Shown in pieces: positions 1 to 13,699 of a DNA stretch of 64,000 nt. Positions within the stretch are counted from its first letter, which is position 1. Each line of letters opens with the position of its first letter. The notes beneath the pieces are model-generated. The model had not been told where the DNA came from. It made no database searches and saw nothing but the letters and a program-made list of their open reading frames with translations. The translations under genes and the position numbers were made by a program. The DNA comes from Litomosoides sigmodontis (taxonomy: Eukaryota > Nematoda > Chromadorea > Rhabditida > Onchocercidae): assembly GCA_963070105.1 (NCBI GenBank), contig OY718807.1, positions 4,251,001 through 4,315,000 of the forward strand, written 5' to 3'.

Positions 1-3000
1 AAGAGTCACGATACTATTGCAACTGTTGCGCTTAATTCATCGGATACATCCATTTTTAACTATTACAGAAATGCATAGAAAAACTCATCCAGATAATGAA
101 ACTCGCTAAAGAATTCTTCCCGACTGTCGGACCTTTCTAATCTCAAATGTTTTAAATATTTTCCCAAATCTAAAATTACTCTTTTCGCACTGGCTGAAAA
201 GAATTTGATCGCGGGACAGGTTGCTCTTTTTCCACACTTTTTCAATATACTGTTTGGCGTTCTCACCGGTTCATCCGCATTCTCTTTCGGACTAGTGCCT
301 TCCAAATATGATTCTGCGGTTTCCTACAGATTACAAAATTTTCTTCTATCATACACCTATATTTTAGTTGGATAAATCCAAATTGAACTCCTTGAACGTT
401 AATGCAAAAAAATTCAAACTAATCATCATAATGCCGAAGACAATCAGGTGTTTGAATATTAAAAAAAAAAACTATGAACCAAACTTTCTTGCAGATATAA
501 ATAGAGAAGTTTCTAACTTCTACTGAGACAAAATATTACAAAAAATTACGGGAGTTTTGCACCGTATCGAAAGCGTTGGCTTCTCCAAAATTTTCAGCTC
601 TATATCCCCCACATGTTCACCTACCAGAATAACTGCTGATTCACTACTTGGTCCGTCTATAGCATCAGTTTGATCTTGACCATCTAAAATGCTCACGCAA
701 AAAAAAATAAAATGGGACACAACATCCCAGCTATTCGTTACCAAACAGCAGTTTACATATAACGAAGAACATAAACTTCTTGGCATCATTTTTAAATCTA
801 TGCTATTTGAAAGAGAAAAAGGAGAAAAAGACAATAAAAGAAAGCAATAAATGCCAACACAAATAAAAAATCAAATTAATTTAGCAAAACACCAACCAGC
901 AGCATCGATTGCGCAAAGTTCGTTAAATTTTCTAGTTTGATCATCTTTCGTATTCTAAAATACAAAATTTTGGATTAAAAAAATTAAGGGAAATTCTTTC
1001 AGAAGTTATGCTACATTGTGATTCTACCTGTTAATGTTTTAAGAGTCAAACCACTTTAAATTTTACATATGCTTCCTTTATCCAAAATTTTATATCGATG
1101 CAACCTTTATAATACACTAGAATATGGGGAGATTTATAAACTAAACCTCCTGGACTACAGAATGTTTGGTCGTGATCCTGTTATCGCATCTACCTCTGTC
1201 ACCCACATTATTATTTTCATTGAGCAGATCCTCACTTTTGGATTGAACACATGTGCTTGAAGTAGCCACGCAATTATATTCAATATTTTTTCTATTTTCC
1301 AGTGATGGTGTTTCTTTCATTGCTGATGTGCTGAAATTTGAAATTTTATCTGTGGATTCACATTTCATTAATAAATTAATAAATGTTACAGTTCATTGGC
1401 GCAAGTTCAGAATTTGTATCAAAGTACATCTTTCTTCATCTTCAGCTCATCTCAATTCTTGAGCTCTATTTTCAATTTTTATCATATTAACACATATTCA
1501 TATTCCACTTGTATTTGAAAACTACTACATTCAGAACAGACAAACTTCTCTTGTGATGAACTATCAGTATATCCCGGTGGAATACGTGCCGCTAAATCGA
1601 CTGATTGACTTTCTTCAGCAAGAAATAGCAGGCTGTTACTGAAACAAACAAATATTCAAAAACGAATTTTTCGACATTTCGTAAACACGTAATCCTTCCC
1701 ATAATCTTCTAACCTTCTTCCCATTAGTTTTTCTTTCTGGTGATCAGTTAATTTCATTTTTTTCTCAGAATGAAATACGTCAATAACTGCGTATTCTTCC
1801 GAATTTTCATCCTTCATATGTTTCATCGTTCCGCGCTTTGAAGGTGAAAGTTGTGAATTCTTCACCGGCGATTGCTTAAAATTGTGAAATTAAGAAAATC
1901 AAATTATCACTAGCCATTAATTTCTTTAATTATTCGTATTTTTCATCTAATAGCGCTGAACATAATAAGTCAGTGTTTTATCACAGACGTATCTATTGGA
2001 ACTTAAAACTAGTCATGTTACGAATGCAGCAAGAGAGCTTTGGAAGAATCGAAAGGAACGACATGGATAATTGCTACATTAAACTGAATGGTAACGGCTC
2101 AAGAGGAAATAAATTCGTAAAAGAGAAAATGTAAATGCTTTATAACTGCATAACTTTGACTTACAGCTGACTTACATTTTTATCAACAACGTTGTTACTT
2201 TTATCCATGGAAAAATTACGATTTATTTCACAAGATATCGATGTTTTCGAATTATCCGTCACTGAAAAGTTTTGCCGTTCCGAACCAAAACTTACGGATG
2301 CACATTTGGCCTGCTCCAAGGCAGTGCTGAAGAAAAACCATACAGAAAAAAAGAAAATATTAAGCAAATTTTTTTGCGCCTCGTGTAATTTTAACCTACT
2401 CCGTTAAACAATAAACGTGTTTTGTAATTAACCTCATTATAACACACCTTTCATTCTTAAGGACATAATGAAGATGACTAAAAATTTTAAAAAGACGGAA
2501 GAGTATGTTAGAGGATTAAGGGAGGTTAGAGGTTGAATGTAAATGAATGGTTAAACAGTAGGAGCAGCTATCAATTAAGCAGTAAAATTATCATTCACTA
2601 CAGGAGATATAAAGATTAGTTGGAAAGTTCAATTTCATTAGAGGCCATAGAAACATTAATTAAAGCAAGTGCAAAACGATTAGATTTCTCAAGCAAATCC
2701 CAAATACAACTAACCTCAACTCATCTAAAATATGAAGACGACTTGTACGGCCAAATGTTTGTTGCCAGAAGTTAATAAGGCAACAACGCAAACGTGATAG
2801 GCGCAATCCTTTAATAAAAATTGGTTCTAACTGACTAAGCAACGAAGAGTCATATGGTCCCGAATAATGCTTTTGTAGAGTAATCAAAGCTGTTTTCACC
2901 AGCGCAATAACCTCAAAAATTGTTTAGTTTTTGAAAATAACTGAAGTAGAATTAGGAATTACCAGTACTAACTTAAAGGATATTAGGTGTTGGGATACTC

Positions 3001-5330
3001 TGGACGCTTAGCTTTAAAATTTCAACCTTAAGAAGTTTTCCGTTCAGTACACTACTTTAATGAACATTAAATTTTCATTTTTTTGAAAATATTACACCAA
3101 AAACTCCACTAACGTTTGTCTGGCTTTTGCAAAATATTCGACAACCTTTTTCCGTCACCAGAGCAAGAGAGTTGCTCATAAATTCAGATAAAGCACCAAT
3201 AACAAACAAAACGTGTGCGGGTTTAGCCATCAAAGATAATAGGCTTGTTGCTGCCTCCAAAACATTTAACACGGATTTAGACATCAATTCAAGAGCAATG
3301 CCCTGAAAAGTAATTATTCATAAGATCAAGAAGCTAGAAGCATCAGCAAATTCGATTTTTCCTACAATTTAACAGTGAGGATTTGAATTACATGTTGTGC
3401 AGCAAAAGTTTCTGAAATAATGCCGAGATTTTATATCAATTCGCCTTCGAACATGAAGACAGAGTAGCTGAGTGAGATGTAAACATACAGTTTGCTTATC
3501 GGTATGTTTGAGAAATATTTCAAGTGAATGTCTTCGTATTTCGATCAGTAAATTACAAAAACTATCAAGAACGTTTCCTTTTCCAGACAAATCAAAGTCT
3601 GAAAATAGACAGTGTTTTTCAGACAATATTATCGAAACAACTAACGCGCTCACTGCAAAAATATTAGCCCATCCTCAAAATTACACGGGAAAAACGGCAA
3701 ATTATCGCATTTACGCAAAATAAATTTGAGGCAGAATCAATCCCTGCAAAAAGGAAAAATAATGAAAATAAGAAAAAAGGAAAAGCTAACCACCAACAAA
3801 AACGTCATTAATAATATCGTAATTAAAGTATTCAATTTGAATTCGAATTATGTGTGAATAAATGAAAAGCAACCGACAATCCATCTGAAAATTCATGAAA
3901 CATAACACACTTAATACTGCACATTAGAATGCCAAAATAACTACTCATTGTCCTTACAAACTATTTTAAAATCTAACGAGGCGAATCAATTCCGTTCTGC
4001 AAACAATAATTTATTATAGCACAACCTCTTCGCATGCAATTAGTTGCCTTGTGTGATTTGCTAGCTTAATAGCAAATGTGCAGCAACGAACAGAATCTTG
4101 AGAACATGCTTCAATAACGGCATCATAAAGATTCTCCCAAGCTTCAAAAATGCATATCATACTTCGCTGAAAACGCAAACTCGACTTATCATAAAAACGC
4201 CTAATACGTAACTAAGAATACGGAATATACCAAAATCCCAAAAAAAAAACTTATTTTGGATTGCAGTGATTTTTGGATGAAAACTACACTTTTAATTGCG
4301 AAGCACATCAGCGCAAAAAACGTTTTCGAAGAATGTAGATTATTTTAAGAGATGAAAACTTGCCGGTCTTACAGAGAATTGATCTTTTATTTGGACCTTC
4401 ACAATAGCCAATAAAATTGTTTCGGCTAATTGAAGATATGCTTCAGATTTTATTTCATCACCCTGAAGAGTAGTGCTTAATTCATTATCAAGTTTCGAAA
4501 TTATAAATAGGTGTAAGACGAACAACCTGTCTAAAAAAACCTGTCTACTATTATGTGCCTGTCTACTATTATGTGCAAGACCACCAATGATGTTAATTAC
4601 AGAATGCTCAAATATTGCTTTATTTATAAAAAAAAAACAGTTGATAAAACCACCTTCAGGTGACAAAAGCTATCAGTAGCTTTCATCCAAAAGGTAGTCA
4701 TTTCTTCCCATGTCTTGAGATTTTTCAGCATGTCAATCGATATTTGACTGAACAAATCACGTTTGTCATTGCCAGGAGAGCCACTGTTGACAGTGGAAGC
4801 CCTCTTTTGCGACTTGCATCGACTAAAAAAATAAAACATGATGAAGTTGACCGCTGAACCTTTTCTGACTAAACTAGTCATATTAAGCCAATAAATGGAG
4901 AGTTTTACAAAATTTCTACATTATTTCAAGCTTTTCAAGCTTTTTCAACCCATCTCCCCACATTTGCCTACAGAACCCGGTCATCACATACTGACCACTC
5001 GCGGCATCATATTTCCAAAAAAAGCGTTTGAGGTTTATCGTTGGCTTTCTGCTCACTTTCTAGATTAATTCTACAAGCAATGTTATTGAATCACAGATGA
5101 CTAAAATCGAAGCGAAAATGGCTAGTTATGAAATACAAAGAGAAGGAATCGTAACAGATAATTCAAGAATACTTACTTTTTCTTGCTCGATTTTTCCATC
5201 TGAATTATCCAGGCTTTCTACTCTGAAAGAAAAGAAAGTTAAAGTAAGCAATGCTCAGGCTCCGACTTCTCCTGGAACCCATCCTTCCCACGAAAATGCC
5301 CACCCGCAACCATCTTCACCAATTCAGCAG
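1..5330 (-). CDS. rif-1: RIF1-like HEAT-repeat protein (replication timing / telomere-associated), partial
   Basis: RIF1 binds protein phosphatase 1, controls replication timing and acts in double-strand-break repair. Exons read right to left: 4822-4654, about 4608-4365, 4166-4026, about 3660-3490, 3305-3105, about 2914-2715, 2345-2170, 1875-1660, 1630-1500, 1370-1150, 640-540 and 330-66. Three stretches match vertebrate RIF1 from memory: an exon with HYSGPYDSSLLSQLEP followed by INFWQQTFGRTSRL (family: TGTYDSELLEQLSP ... AQFWNATFAK); LTDHQKEKL near 1750 (family LTDHQKEVL); and FEAWENLYDAV near 4140 (family TWSELYRAF). Near 240 a TPNSILKK stretch carries a SILK-type PP1-docking motif. The first 600 or so residues of vertebrate RIF1 have no visible counterpart. 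A possible first exon pair (about 5330-5240 and 5222-5177) is weak. The 3' end may be the TAA at 65-63, or the gene may splice on beyond the window. Confidence 0.72.
4541..4576. repeat. 18-bp tandem duplication within the RIF1-like gene
   Basis: Two exact 18-bp copies (ctgtctactattatgtgc) lie end to end. On the minus strand they are in frame with the adjoining coding exon and would give the six-residue repeat AHNSRQ twice. The exon start here is uncertain, so the repeat may be coding or in the intron tail. Confidence 0.8.
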
Positions 5331-6245
5331 GCATTATTCACAGCATTCAAACGTCCAACGTAGCGCCACTTTTTCCCAACGTCATAACGAGAAAGTAGGC
5401 ACCACCCATCGAAGAATAGATACAGTGGGGTAGCAGGTGACGGATGGGATAGAGGGGATGGGTGAAATAGAATGGAACGAGGCGGATGGGTTTTAAGGTG
5501 TATTTCGACGTCGCGGTAAGCGTATCATCGTACGTATTTAACGTTACTTTCAAAAATAAGCATAAGCATTTGTACATCCTCCACGCAGCTAGCTATGTGA
5601 AGCAATTTTCGCTGCTGATTACACCTTTATCCAGTTGATAAGGTCTACCAATTTTGGCTCCAACTATAGCCAGTGAAATTATAAATTCAAGAATATCGGA
5701 GAAATCTTCAGTCATTAAGTGCAATTAGGGGCGAAAGCTAAGTAAGCTTTTTTGTTGAAGACTAATGCTGGAAATAAGTGTTAAAAAAGTGGTATTTCTT
5801 TCAAATTTCAAAGCATTCGTGTTGCTCTATCTATCATTTAGCTGAAATGAGGTTTCATTTTATTTAACAATGAAAATTGCAACAGTAGAGATGCTGCTTA
5901 AAATGGAGAAGCTTAGAGTAAATATTTTAAAGATGATAAGCATAATTTGTTATGAACTTTATTTGACTAAACTTTATCCGATGGAAAGCCATTCATTTCA
6001 TCGGAATATCAGATGTTCTTTTCAGTGGATGAGATAGACATTAGGATTTAAAAGTCTTTTGCACACCGCTCATTTTTCACTGACCTTCAATAATAAATGA
6101 TATCATTGGATATGCCTGAATTGTTCCTCCTCTACAGTTATTGATGAAATGATCTCGTTCGACGGGAATGTTGCAATAATTCAAGTTAGTTAAGTGTAGT
6201 GCATCGCAATGATAGACTAAGCAGACTTATGACAACCACAGGACA

Positions 6246-6280
6246 GACACACACACACACACGCACACACACACACACAT
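6246..6280. repeat. (CA)n microsatellite
   Basis: A CA dinucleotide run interrupted once by CG. It creates false open frames on both strands. Confidence 0.95.
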
Positions 6281-9200
6281 CACGATGGTGCAATTTAAAA
6301 ACAAAAAAAGGAAAAAAAACTACCACAATCACCATCACTTGTTGTTCCTCCCCAACAGTCGAATTTTCACATTTCACATCGGTGAATGATAGAATAAGAT
6401 GAATCATCATCCGCCGTAGCTGTAATTTGGACTTTGGGCGAACATTTCCCTGATAAATGATGTTTGACTGATAACACAGAAGTGTGCCGCTTTCCAACGA
6501 AGGATGGTGAAAAATAAATAGCTCAGGTTTGTTTTATGATCGTTTCTGTGCGAACAAAAATAATTTGTTACAGTTGGGGTGCAACTGAACTGGCGTAGAG
6601 TAGTGGGTAAGTAACATGCAAATGTTGTGGAATTTTTTTGCTTTCAATTTTTAAGTGAACCATGAAGATAGGTAGGAAGGATGGACGAGAGAAGTAGTTT
6701 AAATTTGAAATGAGTAAGATCGATATTGAAGATTTAATGAAGATTGATGATTTGGATGAAATTTAAATAGGTAAGAAAACAGCAGCGCTACGGCAATTTC
6801 TTCTTGATTGTTCGAAATTTTTGCTAAAACCCCAAAAATGTTTTCCTCATTACGATCGCTGCCTTCTTCCTTCATTGATTGCTATCACTTACTGATCAAT
6901 TTGTGTGTTTTTATTGCACACCACTTTCCCTGTCACACATCATCATCGCTTTCCTCACATTTGCACTTTTTTCTTCAATTTTACAAAGGAAAAAAAAAAA
7001 GGAAGAATGAATGAATTTTAAGGTTATCGACGAATAATAGCATCTTCCCTTCCATTCGAAATTCTTTTCTGCAAGAATAACCATGGAAACTTATGTGCAT
7101 GCATCTCCATGGAGCATTTTTTTAACAAATAATTCCGAAATTGAAATTGTCATTTTGATCGCTTCCCTATGTCACTTGATAATAATGTCGTCTTTTTTTC
7201 CCAACTGAATTTCAATTCTTTCATTCTAGCATTAGCATCGGTCAAACGTTTATCGTTTCTCTTTTTTTTGTTCTCAACTCAGACAGTTCAGTTTTCAATC
7301 TTTTCAACATTCATAAGAATATTGTCAAATTTCTGGAAGTTCTCTTTCGATGACGTTGTTGTCGATTGTAGTTCGGTTGTTTTAGATGAAATAATTTGCA
7401 CAAACGGATATTTCCAAGCTTTTCTCATTTCATGACAACTAGCTTGACGCGATTATTGTTTCAATAAAAACAGATTTCTGTTGAATATGACTAAAACGAT
7501 TTTCGATCTTTGAAATAAGGAGAGGCATTTTCCTTTCTTGCATTTTCTCATCTCATTTTTTCCTTTACCATTGAATTTCCACTTAAATTTTGTTGGAAAA
7601 AAATTTTCGTTTTTTTTTTAAATGTTATTTTCGAATGAGAAGAATTTATTTATTTCACTGCTGCATCTCTCTTAAACATGCAGTGCCACGAATGATCGAA
7701 TTTAACCTTCGTTAAGTAATTCCTTCTGGAATGAAATTCGTCGCACTAAACTGAAGAGCGAATGAAGAGTGAAGAGAGAAGAGAAAATGCTTTGCGATTT
7801 CTACGAGCATTTCTCAAAGTAGTGTTTGGTCTTAATTGATATTTGATTTTTGCATGATTTTCATCGTTTTTTTCGCTTAATACTTACCTATTAAAAAATT
7901 TCAAGTAATTATCTTTAGTTTATTTCGAAGTTTTGATTTAAATTAATAAAACATTGGAGAGTTTTTTGCTCCAAAGTTTAACACAACAAATATTTCGATG
8001 CATTTTAAAGTTATACACTGTGAAATGTGAAGTACCTCTCATCGTCGTTTACATACATTATGAAAGGAAAAAAAATTAATGCAATTTATTTAATCGAGCT
8101 TACTTCCACCCAACGAATTCCGCTTTCATCTCTTTCTATGTATGGTTATTTTTAAATTGTTTGTTTTTTTTCCGAACCAATCATGACGCATTCAAATGAA
8201 TATTCCTCTTCCAAAGAAAAATTGTCCTCCTATAGCTCCATGTTATCTATTTCCCCAAAAATTTCTTCCAATGAAACATTTCTTTCAACGCAAAAAAAAT
8301 AATTACGAATCATCGCACTAAAATACTTTAATAGTAAATTTTTTTAATTCATTTTACAAATTTCCTTTAGGCTATTTTTTTTCAGTTCAATTTTTCAGTT
8401 TCAGTTTTCCGTTTATGTATGTATCTAATTCAGTTCAAATAAAAAGCTGTCGGAGGCGGTGTATGAAGTTGATAAGATCAAATTTTCTGTAAGTCTAGTT
8501 GGATGATGACGTTAAATAAATATTGAATTAAAACGTTGTCATTTGTCAGTATCAATTTCTCATATAGATTCTTCATTACAAATTTAGCTTTCAGTAAATT
8601 AATTTGAGCAAAAAAAAGAGGGATAGGAGAGAAATGAACTTTTCTGTGTATTAATTTTCACGTACGTTTAATTTTTACGTACGCTTAGCAATGTTTTGCC
8701 TATGTTGAGAACAAAGTTGTCGCTATGAACTTTACACGAACTGTTACTTTCAACTGCCAAATGCCTCTTTTTTTGGTTGTAGTTTTTTGAAGATAGAAAG
8801 AAATAAGATAGTAATGAAATTTTTCAAGTCATATGGACATGATGATTCACAGCTGATGAACTTTAATTAGTAATTGGCTCTTCCCTTTTTGAAAAAAAAG
8901 AATGAACGGCTGATTGATATAATGATTTTCAGGCGTATTTCTTTTTTTGAGTTCACGTTTCACGCTCTAATATAAAAGTACTAATAGTACATCTTGTGAT
9001 CTAACCTAAATTTGAAATTTCATATCAAAAATATGATAACAGTAGGTTTTTATAAATTTATCCCTTTCCATTCTCTCTCTAAAATATCGCCGACAGGGAA
9101 ACAACCAAGTAACATTTCTGGTAGGTCTATTGAGCATCAATGAGAGTGCGCAATTGTCTTGATACATTTCGAATTTAATTCTGATATTTTGGATACGATG

Positions 9201-11248
9201 GATTTTTTTTGGTGTGTGACTGCATTCAGCTGATAACAGTCGATAAGTGATATCCTGCTAATTGCTACTAACATTTCCTCACTTAATTTCCATATTCGTC
9301 ATTTTAGTTAATACTGCTACTTTGCTGCACCCTAAATAATAACAGCTTACTCTCTATGCTGCGCAAATGATACGAGTGGAACATTGTATTAAAAATGAAT
9401 GTAGAAGAGGTGGCGCTATTTACGATTAATGAAATTTATGCAATCAAATTTTCATTTCACTATTTTCACTTACTTTTAAAAGCAAATAAAAAACAATAAT
9501 CAATTTAATACGTGTAAGTGTTATTCAAGAATTTCCAGAGAATGCGAATAAATCATTCGCAAATTATAAATTTTGCTTTGGGTTCATTGCTTTCACTACG
9601 TTTTATATGATAACATGCGAACTGACTGTTTCGGTTTTCGTCATTACTTCTAACCACCACATGTCAATCATGGTGAATATATTATTTTATGAATATTTAA
9701 TCAGACAGTTACATTTCACTACATTTGTAAGTCTTTTATTGACGAGCAGAGAATGATAGCGATGTTTTGATTTACAAAAATTATCGATTTTGAGAAGGTT
9801 AAAATTCAACCTTTCTTTTTCATTTCTCTTTTGAATTAAAGGAATAGTCAAATGAACCTTCAAAGACTTTCAAAAACGCAAGCCACGCCCCACGAGTGTA
9901 GAAATAGTCGTTGGAGAGCAAATGACGAACTTGATGGAATTTAGGATCGATAAACAAATGCCTTATTCTAAGTCCAACTCGTCGCTTATATCTATTTAGC
10001 TGTACATGTATGCATATATATGTATATGCCTTACACGTATGTATCTATGTATATACACGTGTAAAATAAAGATAAATACGTCATTTATGTGGGAATGATA
10101 AGAATAAAGCGCTGCTAATCGCCCGTGGTTGACCCCATGAGGTGGACAATTAATGAAGTGATGTCGAATGCCGTAATTTGTTGACTGAAAATTTTTTTTT
10201 TTAAAGATAAACAATTTATAAAGTAAGTCAAGTTTTACACCCACCCGTTGCTACGGATTGCGTTCACCGCTCAATTCACATTTTTCTCCTCCCTCTGCCT
10301 CTCTAAATTCTCCAACTCCAATAATCACTTTATTTCTTAATAGGCCTGTGTCTTATTACGTGGAACGATGATTTTCCTTTCGGCCTGTAACTTACCGAGT
10401 TATTAGTTGCTGTTAAATATGTTTCTCAATAAATTCTAAAAGATTTTATGAATTTGAAATAAATTTGTCGGCGAAGAGGAGAAAGATGCTTTGCGCATTT
10501 ATTTCTTTGCATAGAATCATTGATGTGCATATATGCACGTAAGAAATGAGATTTTTTTTAATTTAAAAATTTTTTAAAAACCTTTTTTTGTTGAAAACAA
10601 AATAAGTATCAGTTGTTTCATCCTATAACTTTGCTGTTTTGTCTCTTTTTCATTAATTAATAAATTAGAAATTTGAATAAAATTGGGAAATTATAAGACA
10701 TAAAGTTGGGATTGAGAAGGCCGCTTATCGGGCAACATAGTAGATTCCTTTTCACTCAAACAAAGAAATGAGGAAAGTTCCCAAATGATCGGATTATTAT
10801 GAATCATTTCAGTGTGAAAATGTCGTACGTTTCAACTTGCTTTCCTTCTGTATCGATTAAAGATCGTCAAATTTCAATTAATTAATCAGGGAGGAATAAG
10901 ATGTTTTCAATGATCGTGGTGCAATAAAATGAATGAGCAAACATTTGCAAATTTTTGGTCGTCTACTTCCGGTACTTTCTATGCTTTGCTAAAAAATGCC
11001 ACTCAGAGTTTGTTCCGACACTTCCTCTTATTGTAAATTAGAAATTTTTTTTAACTGAATTGCATGCATGAAACGTGAAGACTGTGTATGTATTTAGTGA
11101 AGTCAAAGAAGTCTTCGTATTTTTTAAATCTTTTCAACTCATTAAATTTTTGCAAAAAAATTAAAAGAGAGGGAAGGTGAGAAGCTTAGCCATTTCCTGA
11201 ATTGCTAGCTTCTTTTATTGCTGTTCCATTCAACAAGGACCCATTAAA

Positions 11249-11250
<2 letters not shown>

Positions 11251-11280
<30 letters not shown>
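11251..11280. repeat. (CT)15 microsatellite
   Basis: An uninterrupted CT repeat of 30 bases, followed by pyrimidine-rich DNA. Confidence 0.95.
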
Positions 11281-11282
<2 letters not shown>

Positions 11283-11438
11283 TCCTTCCTTCTCTTTGCT
11301 CATTTAAATGCACGAAACTGTGACGAATAATAAAGTTGTATGCTAATGATGCTTCTTCCTCTCGTCCACATATTTTTGCGAATCATTTTATCTCTTTCAC
11401 GGATCCGTCGGAAATCTTTCGAAACTTATGAAAGAAAT

Positions 11439-11462
11439 AGAGAGAGAGAGAGAGAGAGAGAG
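11439..11462. repeat. (GA)n microsatellite
   Basis: A 24-base AG repeat about 160 bp downstream of the CT repeat. The two are complementary and could pair as an inverted repeat. Confidence 0.95.
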
Positions 11463-13023
11463 AATGGGTGTGTTTGATTAGATTGGTTAGAATTTTAATT
11501 TGCTCCTCACCTTTGATGTATGGCTGATATGGACAATCACTTACCCTTTGTTGAAATGTGGGAAAAGAGAAGCGAATGGGGAAAAAAGAAAAGATATTTT
11601 TTAGACAAAAAATGAAATTCTCTCAAAAAATAAAAAAGAAATGCGGAGATTTATAGCTGTTAGAGTTTGTGTCGGTGCTTGTGTGGAAAAGTGATGAATG
11701 AGTTAGTAAATGGATAAATGAAAATGACCTGGTGGAATAGACAATTGGGTAAGTTACAGTAAATACAAATTCATTCATACTTTCTCTACGAATTCTCTCC
11801 TGAATTTTTGCATAAAATAATATTGTTAAGTTAGCATACTAATCATTTTCAGTATTTTTAAATTTGAATTTGCTTATTCGTTAATTGATCATTTTTACTT
11901 AATTACCTAACTCCTTTAATTTACTTACCTTACACGTTAAACAACTGAAGTAACCGGACGATTCTGTTGTTGATTCTCTCTCGTTTCTCAGTCTTCTGAA
12001 CTCCTTCCTCTTCTTGCTGTTAAAAGGCTTAAATTCGACGTTTAATCTATGATCATGTATCTTTTTTCAAAAATTGAAAGTGTTTTTATGCTGCTTTATT
12101 TAGGTTGTTTAAAGCCTCTTCTCTCTCTCCCTCCTTTTAATGCACTCATTCTACGTACTCCAACTAAACGTACTTAAGTAGTAAGAAAGGAATACATTCC
12201 ATTAATTTAAATGTATTCTATTTAAATATGCTAGCTTCACTTTCTCTTCAAAATATATGCTATTCTTTGAAAGAGAATTGAAATTATGGTAAACATGTAA
12301 ATTTGACCTCATAAATATTCATTTCAGAAGGATATCAAATATCGATTAAGAGAACTTATAGGAATTCTTCATTTTAACGTGAAACTTGTAAGGTCTGTTG
12401 ATGATTAAGGAAAGTTCCACAAGCTAGAAGGAGGAGAGAAAGAAAGGAAGAGAGACAGAGAGGAAGGAAGATTGATGGATATAGATGTGAACGTATATAT
12501 CTGTTTATTATATAGGTCATCATCATCCCGTTGTGCCTTGATCGATTGTTTTTCTTAGTTCAGATGGACTTCCGTTAACAATAGTTTATCGGTAATTTGA
12601 AAAATTTTACAATACTTTTCATTTTTCACGCAATTTCATACTTCCAGCAGTGATTTAATTATCTAGTTCATAATCGGTTTTCCTTTAATCCCACAACATC
12701 GGCAGCTGTTTGGTAGCTTTCGTTTCCGATTAGTGAATGAAGGTGTTGTGAAAATGAGCGCTGATTGTTTATCATTTCAATTCTTATCACAAGTTTTACA
12801 CACATCTAGGAATTCTCAATTGAAGAGGTGGATTTTCAAATGTCGCATGCGATTTCACACTCTCGATAACTACTACCCGCATTTATAACTTCTTGCAAGA
12901 GTGAAATCAGTCTTTTCTTCACTGATTATCAACTGTGTGAATCCATCTGACCTTAATGTTACCAAACTGTATGGCAATGAATTAATCAATAATCTGTTCA
13001 TCAAATGCTTTATAAAAAGTGAA

Positions 13024-13029
13024 TTTTAG
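13024..13029 (+). other. Splice acceptor directly before the ATG (probable trans-splice site)
   Basis: The sequence ttttag abuts the ATG at 13030, leaving no 5' UTR. Nematode spliced-leader addition sites often look like this. A cis-spliced upstream exon is the alternative. Confidence 0.45.
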
Positions 13030-13658
13030 ATGGTATCTCTGAAGCAAGAGTTCCAGTTTTACGATTATTTCGGACCAGTAGCCGTGATTTCACTATTTGC
13101 TATAACTATACTGCTAATTTCATTCTTCATCCTCAATTTCTTCTTCATCTCAAAATACGATGAACCAACCGTCTTCGAACGTGTAAGTGAAATATATCAG
13201 CTCTTATGACCACAAAGATCATGTGATATCGGTACTTAGAAGTGCTCTCCGTAACTTTCAGTAGATTGTTTTCTCGTTTAGACATTTCTTACATCTCTTA
13301 TAATAAATTACGAGGTAAGTAAACGATTAAAGCAAGAAATCGCTTAACATTTAACTGAAATTCGGCAAGTTCAAACATGAAATGACGAGAAATTTCCAAT
13401 TTTTTCTTGATTTGTCGATTATCAGAAATATTTTTGCTGATAAGTTACCTAATGCATATTACAGCCGTTCCTACGTTTCAGATTGCCTCGAAACATAACC
13501 TAAGGCTTGGACCACACAGTGTGAAAGCTGTAATAAGCCGTAAACAACGATATATGAAGGATAGTAATAGTGGTAATCCCGACGGATCAGTCGGTGAACC
13601 TCGAAAGGTTGTATTTACAACAGCACCGGAACCTGAAGTGCACATCAATTCTGCCTAA
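13030..13658 (+). CDS. Small single-pass membrane protein, 109 residues, unknown function
   Basis: Two exons, 13030-13182 and 13482-13658, join in phase 0 (CGT|gtaagt ... tttcag|ATT) and end at TAA. Residues about 15-42 form one strongly hydrophobic segment (VAVISLFAITILLISFFIL and on), preceded by a short acidic/aromatic N-terminus. The tail after the membrane is polar and basic (IASKHNLRLG, KAVISRKQRYMK), then rich in Gly, Asn and Pro. There is no cleavable signal peptide shape. The ATG follows directly on a TTTTAG acceptor at 13029, which fits trans-splicing or an unseen upstream exon. A poly(A) signal AATAAA lies at 13959-13964. I do not recognise the family. A single membrane span followed by a charged juxtamembrane stretch resembles MinK/KCNE-type subunits only in outline. 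Confidence 0.6.
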
Positions 13659-13699
13659 TTCTCTAAGTGACGTTCTTTATCGTATTGAGTATACCTACA

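Larger units (their letters stand above)
5400..13000. other. Gene-poor AT-rich interval
   Basis: I found no exon chain with matching phases on either strand in this 7.6 kb. It holds homopolymer runs and short tandem repeats: (CA)n at about 6246-6280, (CT)15 at 11251-11280, (GA)n at 11439-11462 and a purine-rich tract at 12428-12470. The open frames here are short and low in complexity. It could contain 5' exons or regulatory DNA of the RIF1-like gene on its left or of the small membrane-protein gene on its right. Confidence 0.6.

Noticed and set aside
6186..10244. Minus-strand frames at 6186-6497 and 9996-10244
   Set aside because: They owe their length to CA/TA-type repeats and have no splice partners.
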